DNA of 64,000 nt from Tachypleus tridentatus (GCF_004210375.1 NC_134830.1:67124326-67188325), one strand, 5' to 3'. Shown: positions 22,720-34,876, counted from the first letter of the stretch. Translations and numbers: made by a program. The notes: generated from the sequence alone by a model not told the origin.

Positions 22720-25700
22720 TTAACTGTCTTGAAGTTCTAGATCTAGTTCCAGATCTTCTATTTCAGCTTCAATCTCTCCTTTTCTAGCAATTTTTTCCAA
22801 CTGATCTTTTTCAGGGTTAGTAATTTCACCTGATTCTATTTTTTGCTCAAGTTTTACAATCTCCCTTAACTTCTTTTTTAAGTTTTTAATTCTCTTTGCT
22901 GGGTCACTGAATGTTTCTTGGCAGGCTTTATTCTCACTAGATTCAGTGTTCCTATCCAATCCAGTTTCACATATGTGAAGCTTGGTAACGTCTTCTGTTA
23001 AATTTTGGTCAACAGTTTTAACTTCTTGTTTTTTTTTCTTCTTTTTCCTTTTACTTGATTTCGAAACATTAGGAGTTGGTGTTCCTGTCAGTCCTGGTAT
23101 TTGATTTACGCTTGACTGAGCTTGTTGTGCTTTAGCTATATCTTCAGGATGAAGGCCTGGAGGATAAGCTGGTTTACTTTTGATCCACTGTTTTCCTTTG
23201 CTTTCATAACTACAATTAAATATAGGAATTCAGTTTAATTTTTGTATTAAAATGCCTGTAAATTACTGTGTACAAAGTTTCAGCGAAATTTGAAACAGAG
23301 AAGACTTAGTAGGTTTAAGACATTTTAACACAAGTTTGAAAACAGAAAATAACTAGATTATCTCTGTGCATTTGGGTGGGTCAAAGTATGAATGTTACAA
23401 CCTTTTTTGTAGTAACATTAAATATATGTCAGTGAGTTTGGCATCAAAGTGTAATTTAAAATTCAAATTTATATATTATCTATGTTTTAAATTCAAAAGG
23501 AAACATCTCCTATCACATCTGTCCTCTGACCTCTCCCATTCAGCTTCAATATTACAGATTATATAGTGCCTAATCAATTACCTATTGACAAGAAGAAATA
23601 CAGAACCTCATATTTTATTTTTTTGCTGTGATATCAATAAATATGTTAAATCCACCAGAAATGCTCCTATCATCTTTTTATACATCTGAAGCAATTTACT
23701 TACTCACACTTACTTGCCTGGTGACATGTTTATTCTCAACAGAAACAAAGTATTGTAATACAGAGTAATCTTTAGCTTTTCTGTTAGGTTCCATGACAAA
23801 GCAAATATTTTGTAGGATAAAAGCTAAAAAATTAAAATGAAACAGTCCAAGCTTTTTATGTACATATAAATATTTGTGGATAAAGAAGAAACCTACAGGG
23901 GGACTTCATCTTGTGGAATATATCCTTCTTTTACTCTCCTTGCTTTTCGCCATGATCCATCAGTCCTCTGTGTAGCTGGGATATAAGTCCCTACAAAGCA
24001 TTGCAAAATATGTAATCTGATTTGAAGAAGCCAAATGAGAAACAAAAGAGTAAATTAGAGTAACTTTATTTTGTGCAGAAATGTTACACACAATTATTTA
24101 AACGTTACCACAGTACTTCACCATGCATTATAAATATATTTTTTTTAATATTAGATCTAACAATTGTTTTTACTATGTAAAATAGTAAAGGCTTACATTT
24201 TCAACTCAAATCTCAAATAAAAACACATTGCTTCAAAAAGAACATCAAATTTTCACCTATGAAAAATAACAAGTACAAATATTTTAGGGACTTTCATTCT
24301 TGCTGATTATTTGTGAAATAATTAATACTTCACATTGGTACATTAACAGATATGATGTTTCAATTTAGCAAACAGACACTAAAGTTCATCACACATTTTT
24401 ATGAACCTTCACAATGAGACTACTGTGTATTAATGACAAATGACAAACTCTTTTCATTTTATAATCTACATATTATCTATTGGTTTTAAAAATAATATCA
24501 TGAAAACCTGCTATTGAATACTGAATACAATTTTTGTTTACTGTTAAACTAAACGTTCTTATAAGCTTACTGAATAAATATTAAACTAAATTTTCCCAGT
24601 TCCTTTACAGAACATGTTAATACAAGATTCTACACCAATACTTCTTCCAAATATTTGTAACACTCATTTTACACAATTTTTCTTTAATAATCATTTCTGG
24701 TTATTTTTTACTTTTCATTTACTATTTGTTAAACTGTATGAAATTCAAGTAAATATTCATAAATAACCACTAAAAACTTTTTGTTTCAAAAAAGTTGCTA
24801 TGTTAGCACCACACAGTATTGAATTTGCAAACTTTTAAACTTGAAATATATTTAAATATCATAGAACATTCAATAAAAAATAAATCAAATATATATAGAA
24901 AGTTTGCTACTGATTACTTAACAATATAAGCTACCTAAATTCTATCACTGATCTATAATAATATTTTACATTTATAAATCATCTTACAAAATCTTTACCA
25001 GACACCTGTACATACTTCTGGCTGAGCTCAACCTGTGCTGGACAGCTTATTTAGGAACTTTTTTAAAACACTGAAGCACACTAGGACTAATCAATTACCT
25101 TTGTTTGTCAAAATAGTTTCAATGAATGATCTAAGAGCTACATGGAGAGCTCATTCATATCATTGTTCCTCAAAAACATCCTACTGTTATACACATACAG
25201 AAAAGAAGGGGGTTTACACTGATAAATCCTGTATAATTTAACATTCAATTAACACAATTTTTTATAATGAAGAAAAGCTTTTGTACATGTATTTCAGTAA
25301 AAAATTATCTCTGTATTTATTCGGCTTTAGAAAAATAAATGGCATAACTACCAACCACTTAGTTTTTCATAATCAAAATGACCTAATTATATGGTGTATG
25401 ATAAATAATAATTTTGAATTTACTTTTAGCTTTTATTCAACTTATTTCCCTTTGAATGTAAGAAAGAATATTTAATTAATTGACACTTTAAGTTGTTAGA
25501 CTAACTTGATAAAATTGACTGGATTAATTTGTCAAACACAAGCAATGTGATTTTTTTATTTATGCAAGGTCTGAAACATCCATTACCTTTAAATTGTTTT
25601 GTGTTTAAAATTATAAGATCAGGTTATAACCTAATACTGCAAATTTGAAAAATAAATGAACAATAAAAGTAAATAACAGATAAATTAAAAGAAAATACCT

Positions 25701-26424
25701 GACATAAGCTGTCCTTCCTCCATTTCAATAGTGTTAATGTTTTTATGGTATTCCAAGCCTGTTATTCTGCAACATTCAAGTTGTATATAGTAGAGCAGTG
25801 TTACTTCTCTTAACCATGTTACAGGTTATAACAATATATTAGGTGGTTTAAAGATATATTCTATCACTCTTTTCCTCCTTCATTAGGTTTTACAGACTTT
25901 GTTTGAATGGTAAAAGAAATATCTGAATCAACTGATACTCAAGATGTATAGTCACGTTCACAGTCTAAATGTTCAATTGTTATTAATATCATAAATTTAA
26001 AGACTATAATATTAATACTATTATTAGTACTACTACTACTAGGGTACAACAATAATTACTAACAACATAGATTCTAAAGTATTACTTTTATAATTTTATT
26101 ACACTTGGCTTACAGTTCATTTATTTCTATTACTACCCTGTATACAGTATGGTGAAGCAACGTAAAAATATCACTCAACTTAGCTTTAACTCTTATCATG
26201 GTATTAATAAATAAGCCGGCTTTATGGTCATACACCTAACACTAGTAACGCACTAAGAGTGTAAGCTGTATTATAATTTGTGATTATAAGCATAACGCCC
26301 GAAACCCGATTTTGTAAAATAACCCTAAATTATTTATTTTAGTAATAGAAATATTTATTTTTTATCAAAATCGGAAAAATATTTTCAACTCACCGCTTTC
26401 GTCTGTCACATATGGTGCTGCCAT
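22720..26424 (-). CDS. Pym: PYM copy 2, exon junction complex disassembly factor
   Basis: Exons at 26394-26424, 23897-23990 and 22720-23209 have exactly the same lengths (31, 94 and 490), phases and splice signals as copy 1, and also give 204 residues. Exon 1 encodes [11 protein letters not shown] instead of [11 protein letters not shown], with 7 of 31 bases different. Exon 2 is identical. Exon 3 has one base change, giving Lys-to-Arg at residue 96 in the lysine run. Everything needed for function is intact: Mago-binding N-terminus, basic stretch and C-terminal charged helix. Family function is as for copy 1 (Mago-Y14 binding and ribosome-linked EJC removal). Intron 2 lacks the LINE found in copy 1. 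Whether both copies are expressed cannot be told from sequence. Confidence 0.92.
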
Positions 26425-26734
26425 GCTATGGCGACATTGCCTATTTACACTACCTAACGTTTATCAATTACTATTGACAAGAACTCAATTCGTTTAAAAG
26501 ATATTTTGTTACTCTTAAAACTTAAAAAAAAAAATCGCAGTAAGCTACTCAAAAGATATTTTTGTTAATCATCCCTAATTTTGGGCTGGTAAATTACAGA
26601 TAAAGCAGCTAGTTAACAGCACCCAACGTCACCTCTTGAGCTACTCTTTTTCCGACCAAATCGTAAGGTTGTCATCTTTATAATGTGAACGCAGTACGGA
26701 TCGCAATTTCTTTTTTGTCTTCATTGTTCCCCCA

Positions 26735-26852
26735 GTGACGCATCGGCATGTCTAAAGACTTAACAACGTTAGAATCCAGGTGTCGATACCCATGGCGGAC
26801 AGAGCACAGATAGCCCATTGGGTAACTTTGTGCTTCATTTCAAACAAACAAG
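26735..26852 (+). repeat. SINE family 2 copy (unit 2)
   Basis: Contains the box-B-like GGTGTCGATACC, then GCGGACAGAGCACAGATAGC and a CTTTGTGCTTCATTTCAAAC tail. It corresponds to the copy at 6180-6290 in unit 1. Confidence 0.75.
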
Positions 26853-27356
26853 ACAAGTTTTTGTTTCTCCGACACTGTTCGTCATTAAATGAAAGTATAT
26901 TGATTCCAGTTAAGGAAAATATTCAGAAAGAACTTTAGAAAAGTTCAAGGTCATAAATCTTTAACTTAATACAATGCAGAGCTTATTAAATTAAAATTTA
27001 AAACTTTGGGTAGGGATTATCTAAATATTTAGTATTTGACTCTCTAACCAGAAATTAATTAAGTTCCTTATTAATTATACTAAGTAAAAATCATTGTTAA
27101 ACAAACTACTAAATGTAGCAGAAATTTAGTTTGAAGGAAGAAGAAGCAGTATTATATTTGTCTGCTTTTCGATTATTGTTGAGTTAACCTCATTTTTCTC
27201 TACAAATCTTCAAGTATTTTAAACATATGAGATTTTGATAAGCAAAAATTATTTTCAAACGTACAGAGAGAGAAGAGAACAAATGATGGAAAAAAACAAC
27301 CTGTTGAGTAACACTGCATTTTCTGAACACAAAGTGATTTATTAAATTAATTTCTA

Positions 27357-27696
27357 GGTTTTGGTTTAGTTTGTTTTAAATTTCGCGCAAAGTTACACGA
27401 GGGCTATCTGCGCTAACCGTCCCAAATTTAGTTTGGTTTGTTTTGATTTTCGCGGAAAGCTACACGAGAGCTGTCTGCGCTAGCTGTCCCTAATTTAGCA
27501 GTGTAAGACTAGAGGGAAGGCAGCTAGTCGTCACCACCCACTGCTAACCCTTGGGCTACTCTTTTACTAACGAATAGCGGTCACATTATAACGCCCTCAC
27601 GGCTGAAAGGAGGAGCATGTTTGGTACGACGGGGATTCGAACCCGTTACCCTCGGATTACGAGTCGAGTGCCTCAACCACCTGGCTATGCTGGGCC
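27357..27696 (-). repeat. SINE family 1 with duplicated 3' tail
   Basis: A full minus-strand copy at about 27431-27696 is preceded by a second copy of its own 3' tail (27361-27428, reversed ATTTCGCGCAAAG). The direct repeats TAATTTCTA at 27348-27356 and 27697-27705 enclose both parts, so they probably entered as one unit. Confidence 0.8.
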
Positions 27697-28477
27697 TAAT
27701 TTCTAAGTGATAATTTCTAATTCCCTACTAAAATGTAGAATTTATATAATTTTAAGTGGTGAAAAGATCATAAAACAAATATGATTTTTTGAAGGTGGAC
27801 AATTACGGGAAAACGTTTATGGAAGAGGAGATACATCTAACTTCAAAATAAAATATAGTTCAGTTACTAATTTCCTAAGATTATTTATATACATAAATAG
27901 ATAATAATTCACTGATAATATAGTTAGATAAAGAACATCTACATTAAAGTCTTTGTGAATAAAGTGTGATTCATAAAGTTGCATTAATACTCGCCTCAAG
28001 CTAAGGTACCACATCACAGTGACCATTACATAGAGCTTAAACTTTATTTGTCATGCTTCTGTGCCACCACTTGCCTAGAACGTGGGTTATACCCAAGTGG
28101 AAAGATCATAGAAGTTTGTTTGTCATCTCAGAATATATACCATTTAAATGATCATTTATGTGGAAGTCTTGTAGCGTAAATACTAGTTTGCCCCACAAGA
28201 AGAAAGGTCAATCTTTCAAAAACGCTCGAACTATAGTATTTTACTCATTTCTAGGATGACTAGTAGAGGTAGTCCTCAAGTAGCTTTGTGTGACATGCAA
28301 CAAGCAAGCATCAGAGAGTTACTGCATCGTAATTCTTGTTAGTTCTTTATAACAAATTAGGTTAAAAATGCCAATGATGATCTTTGGAAATAAATTCTAA
28401 CTGAAATAAGTTCAGATAGTCAGATCTACTTAACTCACTTAAAATTTTTACAGCTGGCGGAAAGTTCATGGTATTAC

Positions 28478-28550
28478 AACACTAAAATTCAGAGTCTGAT
28501 TCCCCACGATGGACAGAGCACATATAGCAAATTGTGCAGGTTTATGCTAA
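28478..28550 (+). repeat. SINE family 2 fragment
   Basis: Truncated copy with GATTCCCCACGATGGACAGA and GCACATATAGC body words. The head is degenerate. Confidence 0.55.
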
Positions 28551-28639
28551 AAAACCGTTATTACTCTAAGATATTCTTAATAAGGAAACATTTTACGTCC
28601 TTCTTAATGACGAGAAACCCACTTGAAATAAAAATGTGT

Positions 28640-28790
28640 GTCAGGATGGCTGTATGGGTATTAACACTTTTATTGGTAAGCAGAAAGCAACGTTTCGACC
28701 TTCCTAGGTCATCTTCAGGTTAATCTTTGATAATCTTTGTTCTCAATAGAAGTGTTAATACCCATACATCCGTTCTGAGATACATAAATA
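28640..28790 (-). repeat. Fold-back element with hammerhead-like core
   Basis: Perfect 18-bp inverted repeats at 28652-28669 and 28750-28767 flank an 80-base centre. On the minus strand the centre contains CTGAAGAT, a GACC/GGTC hairpin, then GAAACG (28692-28718). This resembles the CUGANGA...GAAA core of hammerhead ribozymes, with one extra U before stem II. Penelope-like retroelements are known to carry hammerheads in their terminal repeats, so this may be such a remnant. No protein-coding part is present. Confidence 0.5.
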
Positions 28791-29485
28791 TTTTACGTCT
28801 TGAAAGACAAAATATTTTTTCAGCAGTCAAAAGACTACAGCACATGGAAGAAATTGTAAGAATGGTTCAAATCAGATAAACTAGTTTCCATATATTCGTG
28901 CGTCCCCTTCGGTCTTGCGTCATCATAAGACATCGAGATGCTGGAAAAGATGCACGAATGTCTTAAAATTATTTTCTACAATTTCAACACTTCTGACAAT
29001 GTTTCCGTATCCTGTGGTTCTTTCATTAATATTTTAAGTATCTTGTCATGATGATATATTTATATCATTGTGATTCGCCCCTGTTTGAATGGTTACTTAA
29101 ATGCATACATTTTATAGCTAGTTGATCACGAAGAAAGCAAGTCCATCTAATTTTATGAACACTTTTATAAACTTTAAATCAAACACTACGTTGCTCTTAT
29201 TAAGTGATTGAGAAACTGCTCGCGCCGTGGCGCTATAATGGCCACTCGTAAACAAGTTGCATTCACAAATTTAACATATTTGATCAAGAGTGTAGAATTC
29301 GCTTTCTTTAATTTTAATAATATGTACATTAAGGAGCTGATTTACTAATTTTTCATTATAGAATGATATAACTTAATTATTACTAATTGATACTAATAAA
29401 CTTTGAATACCTCCCTATAACATATCAAAGAAAACGCATAGGTAACCCTTTCACAACATTATTTGTACAGCTCCTTCCATTCTCC

Positions 29486-29620
29486 TCCACCGCTGGTACA
29501 GCGGTAAGTCTACAGGTTTTGCAACGCTAAAATCAGGGATTCGATTTCCCTCGATGAACTCAGCAGATTGCCCAATGTGGCTTTGCTATAAGAGAAACAC
29601 ACACACCCTTCCCTCGTCAT
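29486..29620 (+). repeat. SINE family 3 copy
   Basis: Box A-like GGTACAGCGGTAAGTC, box B-like GGGATTCGATTTCCC, then a CAGCAGATTGCCC body and a CTATAAGAGAAACACACACA tail. This defines a third tRNA-derived family also seen at 33080, 35297 and 44086. Confidence 0.75.
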
Positions 29621-29667
29621 ACCTTTGCTTAGTGTTTATTTTATACACTGCTGGTAGCATTAAAAAA

Positions 29668-29929
29668 CCTAGCGCGTAAGGCGTGCGACTCGTAATCCGA
29701 GGGTCGCGGGTTCGCGCCCGCGTCGCGCTAAACATGCTCGCCCTCCCAGCCGTGGGGGTGTATAATGTGACGGTCAATCCCACTATTCGTTGGTAAAGAG
29801 TAGCCCAAGAGTTGGCGGTGGGTGGTGATGACTAGCTGCCTTCCCTCTAGTCTTACACTGCTAAATTAGGGACGGCTAGCACAGATAGCCCTCGAGTAGC
29901 TTTGTGCGAAATTTCCAAACAAACAAACA
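29668..29929 (+). repeat. SINE family 1 with 12-bp target duplication
   Basis: Plus-strand copy lacking only the first bases of the tRNA head. Flanking repeats AGCATTAAAAAA at 29656-29667 and 29930-29941 are perfect. The head variant (GCGCGTAAGGCGTGCGACTC, box B GGTTCGCGCCC) matches the copies at 7430 and 52520 and forms a subfamily. Confidence 0.9.
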
Positions 29930-30257
29930 AGCATTAAAAAAAACAAACCCAAATAACCAATACTTATACAATAATCCTAACAGTATCCAAACGACATACG
30001 TTAAACTAATTGCTTCGAAAAGCTGCTGCTGTATTTTCCATCTCGCTCTATTTATTTATTTTAACCTCATGAATGATTTTCACTTACAGTTTCGTTGCTA
30101 ATGGTAACGAGATAACCAGCCTAAACAATAGGACATGTTCTTATATTCGTACATTTTTCATTAAAATACTGACCATGATGAAATACAATATAACGAAAAG
30201 ACTCGGGATGTTTATGTTGGCCTTAATGCTCACGTGGTGAGCTTGACGTGGTGGTTT

Positions 30258-30365
30258 GATTGTTTGTTTGTTGAGTATAACATTCACATTGGGTTACCTG
30301 CTGTGTTACCGCACGGAATCTAATTCCGGATTGCAGCGTTTTAAGACCATTGACTTATCGTTTCC
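30258..30365 (-). repeat. SINE family 2 relic
   Basis: Degenerate minus-strand copy: reversed (AAAC)n tail, ACATTGGGTTACCTGCTGTG in place of the usual body, and a reversed box B-like GGAATCTAATTCCGG. Poorly preserved. Confidence 0.45.
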
Positions 30366-30667
30366 CATCGAATGACAGCATGGTAGCTAACATACTGAAA
30401 CGATGAATTCAAAAATTCGTGGTTACTTGCCCGTTGTCGCAAAACCGCATTCACACTTTGGAATAATGAGTGCAACGTAAGATTGGTGACCAAATCCCAC
30501 TATTCGATGAGGAAGGATCTGCCAATAGTTGGCTGTGGATTCTTTGGACTAGCTGATTTTCATCTATAGTCTTTTAATTCGAAATTAAGGAAAGCCATAA
30601 GTAAGTGGCTCTTGTGTAGCTTTGTGTTAATTTTTATAACAAACAAAGCGTACACCAGGTCTGAGCA

Positions 30668-30857
30668 ATCAGGAATAGCCGTGGGGGCGTTATTATGTGA
30701 CGGTCAATCCTACTATTCATTGATAAAAGAGTAGCTTAAGAGTTGGCGATGGGTGGTGATAACTAGCTCCCTTCCCTCAAGTCTTATACTGCTAAACTAG
30801 GGATAGCTAGCGCAGACAGCCCTTGTATAGCTTTGCGCGAAATTCAAAACAAACAAA
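30668..30857 (+). repeat. SINE family 1, 5'-truncated
   Basis: Begins within the body at AGCCGTGGGGGCGTT and runs to GCGCGAAATTCAAAACAAAC. The tRNA head is absent. Confidence 0.85.
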
Positions 30858-30859
30858 AA

Positions 30860-32700
30860 TCTTTCATGACTAATAAAACAAGTTAGTAAATGTGCTGGCC
30901 ACACCCACTGTATTGTAATGTTATCCTGCCACTTCCTCCTACCTTATTTCCATATTTGGTGTTCCCATTCCTACTTTCTGATTTGTTTTATTAAAACTAT
31001 TTTTACAACTGTAACATTTATTATTTTCTAAGGTTGAAAATTAAATTCTCAAGCACTTTTCTACATTTTATTACAATATTTCCTAAAAACTGTGCAAAAA
31101 ATTATATTAGGAATTGTAGAAGTAAAAACGAAATTTTCTCTTTGTTGTTTACGATACAAAAATGATATTCGTATTTTAACGACTATTATCGATTCATCGG
31201 AATTTGTCTTTCCATGCAGTAAAATATTTTGTTGTACAATGGACCACATTCCATTAATTAACTTGATCTTATAAAAAATAATAATTCTAAACGATCTGCC
31301 ACTGCAACCACGTGCTTGGTGGAATCAAGTATGTTCTATTAATTGCTGTCTTAATTTTTCTTACTAAATGTTATGAAAAGTGTATAACAATGGTTTGAGC
31401 GGGTATAACATATCATTTTGAGAGACTGAAGTTTATTACAGAACACATAGATAAATTACTATATTTTTCGTTTCCAATACGCAGATATAATACAAATTAA
31501 AAACTATACAAAAATCCCACAAGGTCAAAATAAAAGACTTCACACTAGGCTAAATTTCAATAAATACACACGACCAAATGGAATGAGTTGGTTGACAACA
31601 TTTAAACCTGTAGATTTATTTTCTTGTGTACTAAACACATATGTAATAGGTTTGCCCTGAGTTGATTAAGGTAATTATGTCACGGTCGTATTACAGGTGT
31701 ATCAAATTAATTGTAAATATAAATCATTTTAAGAGACGTGTGCTTTATGTTAGTAATGTTTTGATACGTGTTTCAAATTTCAGCACAATATTAAGGACGG
31801 CTAGCGCAAATAGCCCTCGTGTAGCTTTGCTCGAAATTCAAAAACAACCAGTTCTATTGTTTGCCTCTAAAACCAAACGTTTTTGCACAGTATTTAAATG
31901 TTTTCAACCTAAATAAATCCACATAATGGAATTAATTACGAATATATTTTGCTTATTAAGTTCTTTTATGAACTTTCTTTTGACTAAATCGAGTTACGAT
32001 TCTTTTTATACAAAAGGCGTGATATCGACCACTATCGTTTAGATTCAATGTATTTCTACTTAGATTCAGATTCACATAGTTAATATTTTATTCAATAAAT
32101 GACAATGATTTGTGGTATTGGACAGATACGTATAAGCATACAGTATTAAATAAATATTTGCTAAGATATATATTTATATAGAAGAGGAGATACACACACA
32201 GTTATTCATATGTATATATCCTGAGGTAATGCTATAAATCATATGATTTATTATCAGTACACTGTATATGTTTCCCTTCAGGCGATATCCATGAAATAAA
32301 CGCGTGGCTCTTTAAGTATGGAAGAATGTTTTGCTCGTGGTTCATCGGTCAGGTTAAGCCAAACAGGTTACAGTTGGTGTTATATAGTAATTACCGGTTG
32401 CTTCTGTCATACTGTGTAACCTAATATTTTGTGAAAGAAGAAGCAGTTTTATGTCTTGAAATATGTAAGATTGGTATAAAATCTCGTCAAAAATGGCGGG
32501 AAATCAAAGCCTACTATATTTGAGTCCACCAATATGTATTTGTAAGTTTACTGCCTGTAAACAGACGTAAGAAAAATAAAGGGTCTTCTAGCTTCGGGAA
32601 ACCAAAGCCGCTCATGAGTAATATCTCTTTCACCAGCAGCATTCTCTGATCACAATTATTTTCTTTTAGTTAAATTTAGAATACTAATTGTATGACTGTA
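30860..32700. other. Non-coding stretch with one SINE tail fragment
   Basis: AT-rich, with no supported gene. A family-1 tail fragment lies at 31788-31845 on the plus strand (GACGGCTAGCGCAAATAGCC to CTCGAAATTCAAAAAC), inside the open frame 31662-31916, which is therefore not coding. Confidence 0.5.
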
Positions 32701-32706
32701 TTCTCA

Positions 32707-32822
32707 AAACGGCTGGTATGAGTGTTAAAACTTTAATTAGAACTAGGTAGAGATATTGCTCTGTACTTTATTTTAATTAAAGTTTTAATACCCACACCAG
32801 CTGTCTTGAGTACACATTTTTA
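32707..32822. repeat. Short fold-back element
   Basis: Imperfect inverted arms (GGCTGGTATGAGTGTTAAAA... and ...TTTTAATACCCACACCAGCT) surround about 35 bases. The arm sequence GTATGRGTxTTAAxACTT resembles the arms at 28652-28767, so both may belong to one fold-back family. No core like the one at 28692 is visible here. Confidence 0.6.
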
Positions 32823-32944
32823 TTTCAAATAGATTCTCTTTATCAAAATTTTATGACTACTTTAAATAGAGTAATGTCTGTGATTAGAAATCATGGTTCT
32901 ATTGGTTTTGCCAGTGAGGAATCCTGTAATGTAGGGATTTTCTT

Positions 32945-33070
32945 CTTTTTGTAATACCGTGACAACTACATTTGTTATGTGATCATTAACCGGATCAAGT
33001 GATCTGTTCACTTCCATTCCTATCTTGTTTGGTTCCTTTTTTCACGTTCAGTAGCCAGCCCTATACAGCT
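32945..33070. repeat. Unit 2 island matching 6290-6420
   Basis: Shares TGTGATMATTAACYGGATCAA, GTGAT and CACTTCCATTYCTATCTTGTT with 6290-6420 in the same order and strand. It is isolated from the rest of unit 2 by about 6 kb, which is why I infer that large insertions split this unit. Confidence 0.7.
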
Positions 33071-33079
33071 TTTTCATTT

Positions 33080-33200
33080 TTTCCCCGCTGGTACAGCGGT
33101 AAGTCTACGGATTTCCAACGCAAAAATTAGGGGTTCGATTCGCCTTCGTAGTCAGAGCAGATCATCCGATGTGTCTTTGGTATAAGAGAAAAACACGGAT
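33080..33200 (+). repeat. SINE family 3 copy
   Basis: Box A-like GGTACAGCGGTAAGTC, box B GGGGTTCGATTCGCC, body GCAGATCATCCGATGTG and tail GGTATAAGAGAAAAACACG. Confidence 0.75.
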
Positions 33201-34370
33201 AAAGCGATATTTTTTACTTTATACTTGTTTGTTTACTGTTTTTATAAGATATAGAGTACTCAGTAAGTGGGTTATGGAGTATTTTCTAATACTTTATAAA
33301 TGTTACATATAATAATAATAAAATAGGTAGTTAAAGATCATAGAAATTGTTTTTTTCTATCAGATGATGATAAAGGTATACTTACTGCTAGAACTAGGTA
33401 GTTGCTAGTCCTATTGAAGAAAGGTGATTATGAACAAAATTGAGAAATCTCGTTTTTTGCTATTCGTCGGTTTCCGAGATTGAGACGCTCTGGATAAATG
33501 AAAAGCGACACATACCTCAAGTGAGATGGCTTTTGTGTTGCTTTAATACGGGCGTTCGTACCATCCCTATACAAATAGTGTTAACGCACTTTTGTTCTTT
33601 TAAGTTTTTAAGATAGCATTAGATTTTTATCTTGGTAGGTCATGGTTAATAGGCTACTCAAAATTCGTTAATCAGATTGGTCACTTCGACCTGTTATTTT
33701 TTCTGTAATTATAATCTTGTTTAACTTATTTCAGCTAGATGTATAATCAGTAACATTAGAAAAAACGAGGGGTTTGTCGTTAGAGGAAGATATAATCTTT
33801 GAATGTAGAATGAATGTAGAACAATTTTAGAATGATAGCTGACAAGAAAATTAACACATTGTTTATACTGAAACGTCTCCGACAGCTTGACAGAAATTCT
33901 AAAGTGATGGGACTACATACTTTTCATCGGTTGAAAATATGTTAAAAAATGTATTTTTATCTTAACGAAATATTAAGAAAAGGTCCTACAAAACTACAAC
34001 TTTATAAGTACACTAATGTTTTCATTTATGCCATATTTTATGTTAATGATGAATAAGGCAAACGTAAACTAGCTGCCATGTTGTCACATTAATGGCGCAT
34101 ATAGCACACACCTCATCGATCACAAAATACTGAAAGAGTAAAGAATTCAAATATTTTTTTAATTCAGTAAATAACTAAAGTTGATAATTTTAAAATTTAA
34201 TTAAACTATTTTGTAAAAACCCGTATCAAATAAATAAACAAATGTGCCATGATTGAAAGCAATATTTTTACTGAAAATACACGTTACTTGACTATCATTA
34301 TTTTTAGACATTTTGAAAGTTGAAAATAAACTTTTGTGTTTGTAACGTCTGCAAGACTGTTCTTAAAGTT
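33200..34370. other. Non-coding AT-rich stretch
   Basis: No open frame longer than about 60 codons and no repeat that I can name. Nothing supported. Confidence 0.4.
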
Positions 34371-34380
34371 ACAAACATAT

Positions 34381-34876
34381 CTGCCCAGCAGAGCTAGATG
34401 GTTAAGGCACTAGACTCGTAATCCGAGGGGTGCGTATTTGAATCCCTATCGCACCAAACATGCTCGCCCTTTCAGTCGTAGGGACGTTATAATTTGACGG
34501 TCATCCCATTATTCGTTGTTAAAAGGGGAGGCCAAGAGTTGGCGGTGAGTGGTAATAACTAGCTGCCTTTCCTCTAGTCTTACACTACTAAATTAGGGGG
34601 ACCGGCATGCCAAGGTGGTTAAGGCATTCGACTCGAAATCCGAGGGTCATGGGTTTGAATCCACATCGCACCAAACATTTTTGTCCTTTCAGCCTTGGGG
34701 CGTTAGAATGTGACGGTCAATCCCGCTATTCATTGGTATAAGAGTAGCCCAAGAGTTGGCGGTGGGTAGTGATGACTAGGTGTCTTCTCTCTAGTCTTAC
34801 ACTCCAAAATTAGGGACGGCTAGAGTAGATAGCCCTCGTGTAGCTTTGCTTGAAATTCAAGAACAAACAAAACAAT
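34381..34876 (+). repeat. Dimeric SINE family 1 with a single target duplication
   Basis: A first copy (34381-34598) has a tRNA head and most of the body but ends at AAATTAGGG. A second, complete copy (34599-34876) follows directly with its own ACCGGCATGCCAAGGTGG head and tail. The direct repeats ACAAACATAT at 34371-34380 and 34877-34886 flank the pair and none lies between the copies. This points to insertion as one dimeric RNA. Confidence 0.85.
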
